The notes under the pieces: generated by a model
The model's input: the letters and a program-made list of their open reading frames with translations, nothing else
Databases searched by the model: none
Told to the model about the DNA's origin: nothing
From: an uncultured SAR86 cluster bacterium
GTDB lineage: Bacteria; Pseudomonadota; Gammaproteobacteria; Magnimaribacterales; AG-339-G14
Direction of reading: 5' to 3'
Assembly (NCBI GenBank): GCA_902524805.1
Contig: CABZES010000002.1
Location: 1-64,000, forward strand
Length of the DNA: 64,000 nt
Translations under genes and position numbers: made by a program
Part shown: positions 18,032-26,963 of the stretch, in pieces
How the letters are laid out: every line of letters starts with the position of its first letter
How positions within the stretch are numbered: the stretch's first letter is position 1

Positions 18032-19491
18032 TGGAAATGAATAAAAATAAGCCTTCCAAAGGAGCAGAACAAATACTTCTTGCTCAAATAAAGCAGGAGT
18101 TTACTGCTCCCGCAGATGCTATTGAGCAATATATAGACTTAGTTTCTCAATACATTGAGGAAAATAATATAGCTGTTGAAGACGAGGTAGAACAAATAAA
18201 AACAGGGCAAAAGAAACTGCTTTCTCAGTATGAAGAAGCTTTTAAAGAGAATACAAAGAGCGATTCACAAAGAAATAAAACTGCCAAAGAATATTCTGAG
18301 TTGAGACATAATTTGAGAACGCCTCTAAACGCAATAATTGGCTACAGTGAGATTTTGATGGAAGATTTTGAAGATGATCTATCTGAAAGTTGTATAAATG
18401 ATCTTAATAATATTCTATCTCATTCAAGGGAAACTGAAAAAGCAATAGAAAAATTTGTTGATTTTATTAAAGGGGACCTCAAACCTGAGCCTACGGATGA
18501 CTCTGTTCAGTCCAATGTAAAAAACGCTGAATCATTATTTAAGTCTTTGGGAGACTTGGATTATAGTTTAGAGATTGATGACAATTTAAAAGATGCAGAT
18601 ATATTAATTGTCGACGATAATGTAACTAATTGCGAGGTACTTCAAAGAAGGTTGTCTCAACACGGTCTTCAGAGCAGAGTTGTTTATGATGGGAAAAATG
18701 CTCTTAAAGAGGTAGAAAGAAAAACACCAGATTTAATTTTACTAGACGTCATCCTTCCAGACATAAATGGTTTAGAACTATTAAAAGAATTTAGATCCAA
18801 CCATACCGATGATGAGTTACCAATAATAATGGTTTCAGCTTTTAATGACGTGGATAGTACGGCTAAGTGTATAAAGCTTGGAGCTACAGATTATTTGCCA
18901 AAGCCATTGAACGGAACAATTCTTATGGCCAAGGCTGTTGCAAGCTTAGAAGCAAAATATTTTAGAGAAGCCAATAGAAAATTACTAGAAGAGTTGCATA
19001 TTCGTGCTACCACATGCCCTTTGACGGGAATTGCAAATCGTAAAGTTATATTTGACCATGGAGAAAAATCTTTTTTGGAAAAGAAAAAAGATAAGGGAAA
19101 TGATTTCTCCCTTTTATCTATTGACATAGATTTTTTCAAAAAAGTAAATGACACTTATGGCCATCCTGGCGGGGATGAAGTTTTAATAGCTTTTTCAAAA
19201 TTATTGGAAGAAAAAGGTAACCCAAATATAGTTGGAAGAGTTGGAGGGGAAGAGTTTATGGCAATTATTATGCATAATGAATCTCAATCGGTAAAAGAGT
19301 TTTGTTCTCATCTTCGAGAGGAAGTAAATAAATTAGAAATACCATTCCAAGATGTCGTTATTAATATTAATATAAGTGGTGGTGTTGCCAGCTCTGAATC
19401 AGCTGAAAGCTGGGAAGATATGGTCAACCTTGCAGATGAAAGACTTTATAAGTCAAAAGAGAATGGACGAGACCAGATTACATATGATTGA
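18031..19491 (+). CDS. DHp(HisKA)-REC-GGDEF protein
   Basis: Start ATG 18031 overlapping upstream TGA (in frame with track ORF 17962); ELRHNLRTPLNAIIGYSEIL (DHp), ILIVDDN..LILLDVILPDINGLELL (REC), GRVGGEEF (GGDEF). No HATPase_c seen. Confidence 0.88.
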   Translation: MEMNKNKPSKGAEQILLAQIKQEFTAPADAIEQYIDLVSQYIEENNIAVEDEVEQIKTGQKKLLSQYEEAFKENTKSDSQRNKTAKEYSELRHNLRTPLNAIIGYSEILMEDFEDDLSESCINDLNNILSHSRETEKAIEKFVDFIKGDLKPEPTDDSVQSNVKNAESLFKSLGDLDYSLEIDDNLKDADILIVDDNVTNCEVLQRRLSQHGLQSRVVYDGKNALKEVERKTPDLILLDVILPDINGLELLKEFRSNHTDDELPIIMVSAFNDVDSTAKCIKLGATDYLPKPLNGTILMAKAVASLEAKYFREANRKLLEELHIRATTCPLTGIANRKVIFDHGEKSFLEKKKDKGNDFSLLSIDIDFFKKVNDTYGHPGGDEVLIAFSKLLEEKGNPNIVGRVGGEEFMAIIMHNESQSVKEFCSHLREEVNKLEIPFQDVVININISGGVASSESAESWEDMVNLADERLYKSKENGRDQITYD

Positions 19492-19505
19492 TTAAGGAGA
19501 GTAAA

Positions 19506-19865
19506 GTGAAAAAAATTTTATATGTAGAAGATAATGAAATGAACAGGGATATGTTGGGAAGAAGATTATCTAGACGTGATTTTGAAGTTATATTCGCTTT
19601 TGATGGTCAAGAAGGATTAGACAAAATGAAGTCCGAAAGCCCTGATTTAGTTTTAATGGATATGGGGTTACCTATTTTGGACGGTTGGGAAGCAACTACT
19701 AAAGCTAAGGAAGATCCAGAGATATCAAGTATACCTATCATAGCTTTGACTGCTCATGCGATGGAGCATGACAGACAAAAAGCTCTTGATTGTGGAGCCG
19801 ACGATTTTGATACAAAGCCAGTCGATTTCAAAAGACTTTTAGAAAAAATAGAACAAAAAATATAA
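19506..19865 (+). CDS. Single-domain response regulator (REC)
   Basis: GTG start after AAGGAGA SD (track start TTG 19488 less likely); YVEDNEMNRDML, LVLMDMGLPILDGWEA, DDFDTKPVD. Confidence 0.88.
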   Translation: MKKILYVEDNEMNRDMLGRRLSRRDFEVIFAFDGQEGLDKMKSESPDLVLMDMGLPILDGWEATTKAKEDPEISSIPIIALTAHAMEHDRQKALDCGADDFDTKPVDFKRLLEKIEQKI

Positions 19866-22862
19866 CTAATTATTTTTTAATATGTTTGATACCATTCCTG
19901 GTAATTGATTAATGGAAACCTCGTCCTTTTTAATTAATCCCTCAACGTTTTGGTTTAATAGCTCTTCTTGAACATCGGTCAAATCTTTACCTGAATAAAC
20001 CAAGACGTTAGGTCTTTCGTTCTCATCTTTAATTTCAATAAGATTTTCTAGAAATTCAAATCCATCCATTCTAGGCATTTCTAAATCTAAAACAATTAAA
20101 GATGGATCTTTATCAAGTTTTGAAAGACCATCTTTACCATCTTTGGCCAAAACGGCTTCGTAACCTGCATCGACTAAAGCTCTTTGTAAAATATCTCTGG
20201 TATTAGCATCATCGTCTATTACTAAAATAGTTTTATTTTTATCTTCTACACCTATCAGAGAGGAAACTGTTTTTAAAAACTTTGCCCTATCAATTGGCTT
20301 AGTTAAATAATCATCCGCTCCCAACGAGGAAGCAAGTTTTTCTTGAGACATTTGGCTGACCATAACAACTGGGATATTTTTTATTTCCTCATCCGTTTTA
20401 CATTCTTTTAAAATTGACCATCCGTCTCTCCCTGGCATTAAAACATCTAAAAGAATTAATTTTGGCTTAACTTCACGAATCATTTTCAAACCTTGTTCAC
20501 CATCAGTAGCCCCAATCAATCTCATACCTGCCTTAACAATTGTTCGTCTTATCAAATCATGCATCGCAACATCGTCGTCTATCAATACACATATATTCTC
20601 GTCGTCAATATTTTCAACATTAACTTCAGATATATCTTCCTGTTCAGAACAAATTCTAGGGATGCAAATAGAGAAAACTGACCCTTTACCCTTTTCAGAC
20701 GAGACTCCAACGTCACCACCCATTAGTTGAGCAAATCTTTTACTTATGGGGAGTCCCAAACCAGTACCACCGTGAGTGGCAGAGGTTGAACGTTCAGCTT
20801 GGGTATATTCTTCAAAAACTTTTGCAACTCCTTCTTCGCTCATTCCCTCACCATCATCAGTTACTTTGAATTCAATCATTTCAATATCATCTTTAACACA
20901 TGAAGAAACGTCTAAAGTTACTAATCCATTCTCTGTAAATTTGAAGGCATTACTTAGAAAATTAGTAACGCATTGTCTGAGTTTTGTTTCGTCTTGAGTC
21001 ATCGAACCTATTGCATCTTGAATGTTTATTTTAAAACCATTATCATTTTTTGAAGCTAAAGGAGAGTTAACGTCCTTTAAAGTATCAACTAATTTTTCAA
21101 TTTCAAAACTTGTGAGATAAAGTTCCATTTTTCCAGCCTCAATTTTCGAGAGATCTAGAACATTATTAATCAGAGATAACAAATGCGTACCAGCGGAAGT
21201 GATCTTTTGAAGATCTGGCATTAAATCATCGTATCCAAGATCTTCACACTCTTCATAAAGCATCTCACCATATCCCAAGATAGCATTAAGTGGAGTTCTT
21301 AGTTCATGACTCATGTTTGCAAAAAACTTACTTTTCTGCTCGTTTGCTTCTTGAGCTTCGTCTCTAGATTCTTCCATTTCTTTTGTTCTTGAATCTATGA
21401 GAACTTGTACTTCGTCTGCCATTCTAGAAAAAGCCAATGTCATTAATTCAACAGATTTATCTTCGCTTGATTCTTCTTCGTTATCTATAGCTAGATCTTG
21501 CATTTTCTTGATGTCATTCAATATAAGCGTTCTTGAATCTCCTTCAAGTTCATCAGCAAGGATTGACATTTTGTCGATAATTGCTTCATCTCTTTCTTTT
21601 CTGCGTCTTGCTTGCTCATCGCGAATATTCTCCATCTCTGTAAGATGGCCCCTATATATTTCTAATGCTTTTCCTAATTGACCAACCTCATCATCGTCAG
21701 AGGTGAGAAAACTTCTTCTCTCAGGCATATTTTTTGATAAATCTCCACTGGTTAAAGCTTCTAAAACCTCAATAGCTTTGTTGATAGATCCAAATGTACT
21801 TGCTGTAATTAGTGACATAATCAAAATTACTACAGCAATTACAATAAATATTAGAGTGTAGATAATATTTAAAATATTGTTTTCTTGAGCAATACTTGCA
21901 CTTTCATCTTTAAAAATGAAAAATTGAGCCATGTCTGCTGAGGTATAAGAGCTCAATGGAAGCATTGTAATTGATGAGCCTAAATCTGCATCTCTTACGT
22001 TGCTTCTATTTCCATAATCAGTCAGATAATTTTCTGCTTTTTGAATAAATAACGACAAATCGTTTTCGTTTCCAAAAGAGTCGACTTGCTCTTCATTTAA
22101 GGCTGATTCGTATCTTGCATAGTCATCTCCTAAAGAAATGATTCCCTCGGGCGTTCTTACTGCTGAAACCAATTCAAATTCGTCTCCAAAAGTTTCTAAA
22201 GATTTTCGAATGTCGATACCCATTACCATTACTGCCTCAGCATTATTACTAAAGGCTTTAATTGGAAATGCCATTGCTTGATTTAAAGTAGATATTTCTT
22301 TTCCAGAGACATCAATAATTGTAGAAAGAGTTCTCCTAGGTCTTCTACTTGCATCGGATATGTATTCTTCTAAACTAGAAAAAAAATCAGGTTCGGCTTT
22401 TGGATTACACGGATCAATACCTGACAAATCCAAAGCACTACTGCAATAAAATCTGTTTCCATCTGGGTAGTAAGCCATAACATAACTTAAATTTCCTTCA
22501 TCTAAATCAAATTCAAACATGAGATCTAAAAGGTATCCCGCTTCACCAGAATTTTTGGTTGTAATAAATTCGATTAAAGGATTTTTATATTCGTCTTCAG
22601 GAGAAGAAAGTTCTTCTTCGGGAAAAATTTCATTTTCAGGATCCCAGAAAGTTCCTCTTTCTCCAGATGGCAGCCAGCTAGAAATAGTATCGAAAGAAGT
22701 CTCTAAAGTTTGAAACCAAGCTGCCTCATAAGTTGTTACAAGTGACTCTGAAGAATACTCTCTTTGCGTACTTTCTCTCCATGAATATAAACCATAAAGA
22801 ATTGCAGCAAGAAGAAGATTTCCTACTAAACCAATTAAAATTAGTGTAGTTCTAATACGCAT
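19866..22862 (-). CDS. Hybrid sensor histidine kinase (periplasmic sensor-TM-HAMP-HisKA-HATPase-REC-REC)
   Basis: Two TMs, FFANMSHELRTPLNAILGY, NFLSNAFKFT, GGTGLGLPISKRF, two receiver domains (LILLDVLMPGRDGW; LIVLDLEMPRMDGF). Confidence 0.92.
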   Translation of the reverse strand: MRIRTTLILIGLVGNLLLAAILYGLYSWRESTQREYSSESLVTTYEAAWFQTLETSFDTISSWLPSGERGTFWDPENEIFPEEELSSPEDEYKNPLIEFITTKNSGEAGYLLDLMFEFDLDEGNLSYVMAYYPDGNRFYCSSALDLSGIDPCNPKAEPDFFSSLEEYISDASRRPRRTLSTIIDVSGKEISTLNQAMAFPIKAFSNNAEAVMVMGIDIRKSLETFGDEFELVSAVRTPEGIISLGDDYARYESALNEEQVDSFGNENDLSLFIQKAENYLTDYGNRSNVRDADLGSSITMLPLSSYTSADMAQFFIFKDESASIAQENNILNIIYTLIFIVIAVVILIMSLITASTFGSINKAIEVLEALTSGDLSKNMPERRSFLTSDDDEVGQLGKALEIYRGHLTEMENIRDEQARRRKERDEAIIDKMSILADELEGDSRTLILNDIKKMQDLAIDNEEESSEDKSVELMTLAFSRMADEVQVLIDSRTKEMEESRDEAQEANEQKSKFFANMSHELRTPLNAILGYGEMLYEECEDLGYDDLMPDLQKITSAGTHLLSLINNVLDLSKIEAGKMELYLTSFEIEKLVDTLKDVNSPLASKNDNGFKINIQDAIGSMTQDETKLRQCVTNFLSNAFKFTENGLVTLDVSSCVKDDIEMIEFKVTDDGEGMSEEGVAKVFEEYTQAERSTSATHGGTGLGLPISKRFAQLMGGDVGVSSEKGKGSVFSICIPRICSEQEDISEVNVENIDDENICVLIDDDVAMHDLIRRTIVKAGMRLIGATDGEQGLKMIREVKPKLILLDVLMPGRDGWSILKECKTDEEIKNIPVVMVSQMSQEKLASSLGADDYLTKPIDRAKFLKTVSSLIGVEDKNKTILVIDDDANTRDILQRALVDAGYEAVLAKDGKDGLSKLDKDPSLIVLDLEMPRMDGFEFLENLIEIKDENERPNVLVYSGKDLTDVQEELLNQNVEGLIKKDEVSINQLPGMVSNILKNN

Positions 22863-22882
22863 TTAGCGTTTGATTTAAAATT

Positions 22883-23272
22883 TTATTGAACTTTAAATGT
22901 AAGCTTTACTTGAACATCGTTAACTTTTACAGAAACTCCTTCGTATACAGGAGGCTCATAAAGCCATTTTCTTATCGATTTCATAGCAGCTCTTTCAAAC
23001 AATCCAGCAGGCTCACTCTCAACGACGTAGGGATCGATTACTGAACCATCGGTGTCAATATCGAATTCTATTAACACATAGCCATCTTTGGCTAGCCTTA
23101 ATGCCTTTCTTGGAAACTTAGCTGGCTGAGTATAAATTCTGTTAACATCAATTTCTATTTTGTCATCTTCGCCAACATATCCTACGTCCGCAAAAGAAGA
23201 ACTAGTAAAAATAAAAAGTGCAATGCCTAAAAATATGCTTTTTGCACTTATATCTTTATATATATTTTTCAT
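22883..23272 (-). CDS. Stand-alone TonB C-terminal domain protein with signal peptide
   Basis: N-terminal hydrophobic signal ending SSSFADV; FPRKALRLAKDGYVLIEFDIDTDGSVIDPYVVES typical TonB CTD. Confidence 0.82.
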   Translation of the reverse strand: MKNIYKDISAKSIFLGIALFIFTSSSFADVGYVGEDDKIEIDVNRIYTQPAKFPRKALRLAKDGYVLIEFDIDTDGSVIDPYVVESEPAGLFERAAMKSIRKWLYEPPVYEGVSVKVNDVQVKLTFKVQ

Positions 23273-23335
23273 TATTATCTCCTTCAGAAAGAAAACATTA
23301 TAAAACGGATCAATTTCAACGTAAAATCATTCTTC

Positions 23336-23734
23336 ATGGATCACAAAGTAAGCGAAATGCTTTTAAATCAAAGATACTGGGATATTTTTACTGTCACTGA
23401 TAATTGTTCGGTTAAAAAAGCTATTAGAATGATGGATGAAAAAAAAATCGGAGCGCTTTTAGTTCATTGTCCAGAAAGCAATAATCCCCAAGATTTAACA
23501 GGAATTCTTACAGAAAGAGACATTATTGAATTATTGTCTAGACAAGATGAAGATTTAGAAAATTTTAAAGTTAAAGATATTATGTCAGAGAACATAATAA
23601 GCATCACATCTTCCCAAACTGCTGAAGAAGCTTTGGCGCTTATGATTGAAAATCAAATTAGACATTTGGCAGTTATGGAAGAAGGAAATCTTGTTGGAGT
23701 ATTATCGATGAGAGACGTTCTGAAAAAAAAATAA
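23336..23734 (+). CDS. CBS-domain pair protein
   Basis: Two CBS repeats (..GILTERDIIELL.. and ..GVLSMRDVLKK). Confidence 0.85.
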   Translation: MDHKVSEMLLNQRYWDIFTVTDNCSVKKAIRMMDEKKIGALLVHCPESNNPQDLTGILTERDIIELLSRQDEDLENFKVKDIMSENIISITSSQTAEEALALMIENQIRHLAVMEEGNLVGVLSMRDVLKKK

Positions 23735-23736
23735 TT

Positions 23737-25308
23737 TCAAAACTCGCTTAGGCCCTTCTTAGAAATTATTGAAGGAATAGATTCATTATTTAATTCTGGG
23801 TAATCACTTGTAAAATGAAGACCTCTACTTTCCTTTCTGTCCAGTGCACTCTCAATAATTATTCGCGCAACCAGAACAAGATTTCTCAATTCAATGAAAT
23901 CAGAAGTAAGTTCATAATTTTTATAAAAATTCTCCACCTCGTCATAAATTAATTTGATATTTTCTTTAGCCATGTTAAGTCTGCTATCGTTTCTAACAAC
24001 CCCAACATAATCCCACATCAACCTACGTGTTGCGTCCCAGTTATGAGCAATTACAATATTCTCTCCAGCAGTTATTACCTTTGAATCATCCCAGTCAACT
24101 AATTTGATTTCTTCAGTATCAAAATTGGACTTTATGTCTTCGGCTGAAGACTTTGCAAATACTACACATTCTAGTAAGGAGTTACTTGCCATCCGATTTG
24201 CTCCATGCAAACCAGTACAGGACGTTTCACCTATGGCGTACAGATTTTGTACATTAGTTTTGCCATCTAAATCTGTTTTAACTCCTCCACATGTATAATG
24301 AGCTGCTGGCACTACCGGAATAGGTTCTTTAGTAATATCAAATCCAAACTCCAAACATTTTTTAAAAATTGTTGGAAATGCTTTTTTTGTTTCTTCACTA
24401 TCTTTGTGGCTTATATCTAAGAAAACATTGTCATTACCAGTTTTTTTCATTTCAGCATCAATTGATCTAGAAACGATATCTCTTGGAGCAAGATCTTTTC
24501 TAGAATCATATTTATGCATAAATTCTTCGCCTTTGTAATTTTTTAGTTTTGCACCTTCTCCCCTAAGTGCCTCGCTAATCAAAAAGGATTTTGCTTCTGG
24601 ATGATAAAGACAAGTTGGATGAAATTGATTAAATTCCATATTAGATAGTATGCAGCCAGCTCTCCAGGCCAGAGCAAAGCCATCTCCACTGGCTCCATCT
24701 GGATTACTAGTATAAAGATAAACCTTACTAGCTCCTCCGGTTGCTAAGATGCTTGCACCTGCAGAAATTGTTAAAACTTTTTCTTTACTTTTGTTAAAGA
24801 CATATGCGCCTCTGCATTTATTTTCACTTACGATTAAATCTACTGCTAAATGATTCTCCAGAATTTGAATCTTTTTATTTTTTAAAACCTGAGCAGCCAA
24901 GGAATTGGAAACTTCTCTACCCGTTGCATCAGCAGAATGAATTATTCTTCTATGAGAATGGCCGCCTTCTTGGGTTAGGTGAAAATCTTTTGTTGTATCA
25001 TTTTTTGTGAAATTAACTCCAGAGCTTACAAGCCAGTCAATTGCAGATTTTCCGTTCTCTATACAAAATCTAACAGCTTTTTCATCGCATAGTCCATCTC
25101 CTGCAATTAAAGTGTCTTTTATATGACTCTCAGTTGAATCTTCTTTTGCAAGAACTGCAGCTATCCCACCTTGAGCATACCAAGTTGAGCTATCTACTAA
25201 AGTTTCTTTGGAAATTATTAAAACATTGAATTTATCAGCCAATTCTAAAGCAGCTGTTAACCCGGCAGCTCCACTCCCTATAATAAGGATGTCTGTTTTT
25301 AATAACAT
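23737..25308 (-). CDS. nadB: L-aspartate oxidase
   Basis: GSGAAGLTAALELA, YAQGGIAAVL, EGGHSHRRI, HPTCLY, GEXSCTGLHGANRMASNSLLE. Confidence 0.94.
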   Translation of the reverse strand: MLLKTDILIIGSGAAGLTAALELADKFNVLIISKETLVDSSTWYAQGGIAAVLAKEDSTESHIKDTLIAGDGLCDEKAVRFCIENGKSAIDWLVSSGVNFTKNDTTKDFHLTQEGGHSHRRIIHSADATGREVSNSLAAQVLKNKKIQILENHLAVDLIVSENKCRGAYVFNKSKEKVLTISAGASILATGGASKVYLYTSNPDGASGDGFALAWRAGCILSNMEFNQFHPTCLYHPEAKSFLISEALRGEGAKLKNYKGEEFMHKYDSRKDLAPRDIVSRSIDAEMKKTGNDNVFLDISHKDSEETKKAFPTIFKKCLEFGFDITKEPIPVVPAAHYTCGGVKTDLDGKTNVQNLYAIGETSCTGLHGANRMASNSLLECVVFAKSSAEDIKSNFDTEEIKLVDWDDSKVITAGENIVIAHNWDATRRLMWDYVGVVRNDSRLNMAKENIKLIYDEVENFYKNYELTSDFIELRNLVLVARIIIESALDRKESRGLHFTSDYPELNNESIPSIISKKGLSEF

Positions 25309-25518
25309 TTAGAAAAAAAAACGAATTAAAAGTGATATTCCAAGTATAGAGACAAGAGCCCAAATGAAAATTTTAAATAAAGGACTTCTTCCTTTATTCC
25401 AATTTATTCTATCCTCACGATTTCTTTGCTTAACCGAGGCTCTTAATGGACCTAGAAAAAAAAATATTCCAAGAGAACAAATCGTTAAGAGCCCAAAAAA
25501 AACAGTGTTGAAATCCAC
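25309..25518 (-). CDS. Small two-TM hypothetical membrane protein
   Basis: 69 aa; start overlaps yccA-like stop by 1 nt and stop abuts nadB ATG. Confidence 0.6.
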   Translation of the reverse strand: MDFNTVFFGLLTICSLGIFFFLGPLRASVKQRNREDRINWNKGRSPLFKIFIWALVSILGISLLIRFFF

Positions 25519-26297
25519 TATCTGCTTCTTAACTTAGCCAAGAGCCTTAGCATTTCTAAGTAAAGCCAAATCAGAGTAACCATTAAAGAGAAAGCTCCAA
25601 ACCACTCCATATATTTAGGCGCTCCTTGTTCTGAGCCTTGTTCAATAAAATCAAAATCTAAGACAAGATTAAGTGCTGCTATTGCAACCACAAAAAGACT
25701 AAATCCTATTCCAAACAAACCATTTGAGTGAATAAAACCTATACCAGATGATCCAAACATATTCATAAACATGCTAACTACATAAAGCAAAGCTATTCCC
25801 ATAGTTGCAGAAACTATCATTAATCTAAAATTTTCAGTCGGTTTAATGATCCCCGTTTTATAAAGAACTAGTAAAGAGGCTAATGTGCCCATGGTAAGAC
25901 CAACTGCTTGAATAACTATTCCAGGAAATTGAAGTTCGAAAATAGCAGAAATAGCACCCAAGAACAGTCCTTGGCTAAGTGCATACAAAGGAGATGTTAT
26001 TGGAGCCCAAGTTTTTTTAAAAATTGTTGCCAAAGCAAAACCAAAACCAAAAATGGCGCCACCTATAGCAATTGGCATTACAGTTTCTGGAAGTCCAGTA
26101 GAAAAAAATTGATTCCAAGTATAAGTGGCTGTGATCATAACCAAAAGGAGCAGGATTCCAGTTTTATTTACTGTGCCCTGAAGAGTCATAGTTTGTCCTG
26201 GAGCTATAGAGTCAGGAGTAAAATTAGAAAAAGTAGCATCGTTCATAGCAGGATTTCCAGATCTGCCGAACATATTTAAAGCATTGTGTTTAGACAT
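25518..26297 (-). CDS. Bax inhibitor-1/YccA family membrane protein
   Basis: Multiple TM; GLFLGAISAIFE, ALNLVLDFDFIE, MEWFGAFSLMVTLIWLYLEMLRLLAKL. Confidence 0.9.
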   Translation of the reverse strand: MSKHNALNMFGRSGNPAMNDATFSNFTPDSIAPGQTMTLQGTVNKTGILLLLVMITATYTWNQFFSTGLPETVMPIAIGGAIFGFGFALATIFKKTWAPITSPLYALSQGLFLGAISAIFELQFPGIVIQAVGLTMGTLASLLVLYKTGIIKPTENFRLMIVSATMGIALLYVVSMFMNMFGSSGIGFIHSNGLFGIGFSLFVVAIAALNLVLDFDFIEQGSEQGAPKYMEWFGAFSLMVTLIWLYLEMLRLLAKLRSR

Positions 26298-26330
26298 ATT
26301 TTTATTTATTTAAGGTTAATTTTAAAACAT

Positions 26331-26924
26331 TTATGGAATTAGCCAACTGCTTTTTAGTTGGTCTGAGCTCCAATCGAACAATGATCTTCTATGTCCTGCG
26401 CCTTTTAAAAACAAAAACTCGAGGGAGTCATAACTAAAGTACAAAACAGCAAAATTATTGTAACCGAGCTCAATATCAATTTCTTCTTTGATCAAATCAA
26501 AAGGTTCAGGAGAAGATATTTTATTTCCTGGTGAATCCTTTACTGAATAACACATTTTCGACATTTCTCTTGATTCAGCCCAAGCTTTTTTAGAAATTTC
26601 ATTATCAATATGAAGCGTAGTTTTTCCTTTAAGTCTAATTTGAACTTTTAGGTCTGGATCATAACCATGAACAGAGGAAATAGAGTTCTCTTTTAATTCT
26701 TCTATTTTTCCAGATCTGCTATCGGTATGAAATCTTAGCGTTCTATTTTTTGAGTCAAATTCCCTCAAAACAACTGTTCGAGTAGAAATTGTTTTCTCTA
26801 CAAAACTAGACAAGACAGGCGTGTGAAACATCGACTTACTGTTTTCAACACCATCACTGATTAAATTTTCCGCTTCAAGCAAAGTTAGTTCTAAAGAGTT
26901 ATAAAAATCTATTTTTTTTGACAT
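26331..26924 (-). CDS. Pyridoxamine 5'-phosphate oxidase-like FMN-binding protein
   Basis: RTVVLREFDSKNRTLRFHTDSRSGKIEEL; RRSLFDW C-terminal region. Confidence 0.78.
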   Translation of the reverse strand: MSKKIDFYNSLELTLLEAENLISDGVENSKSMFHTPVLSSFVEKTISTRTVVLREFDSKNRTLRFHTDSRSGKIEELKENSISSVHGYDPDLKVQIRLKGKTTLHIDNEISKKAWAESREMSKMCYSVKDSPGNKISSPEPFDLIKEEIDIELGYNNFAVLYFSYDSLEFLFLKGAGHRRSLFDWSSDQLKSSWLIP

Positions 26925-26963
26925 TTTTCTCGTAAATACAATTTATAGCTTAAACTATAAAAA

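Noticed and set aside
20493-21681. Plus-strand ORFs inside the hybrid kinase gene
   Set aside because: Antisense to a well-supported kinase; Ser-rich shadow translations.
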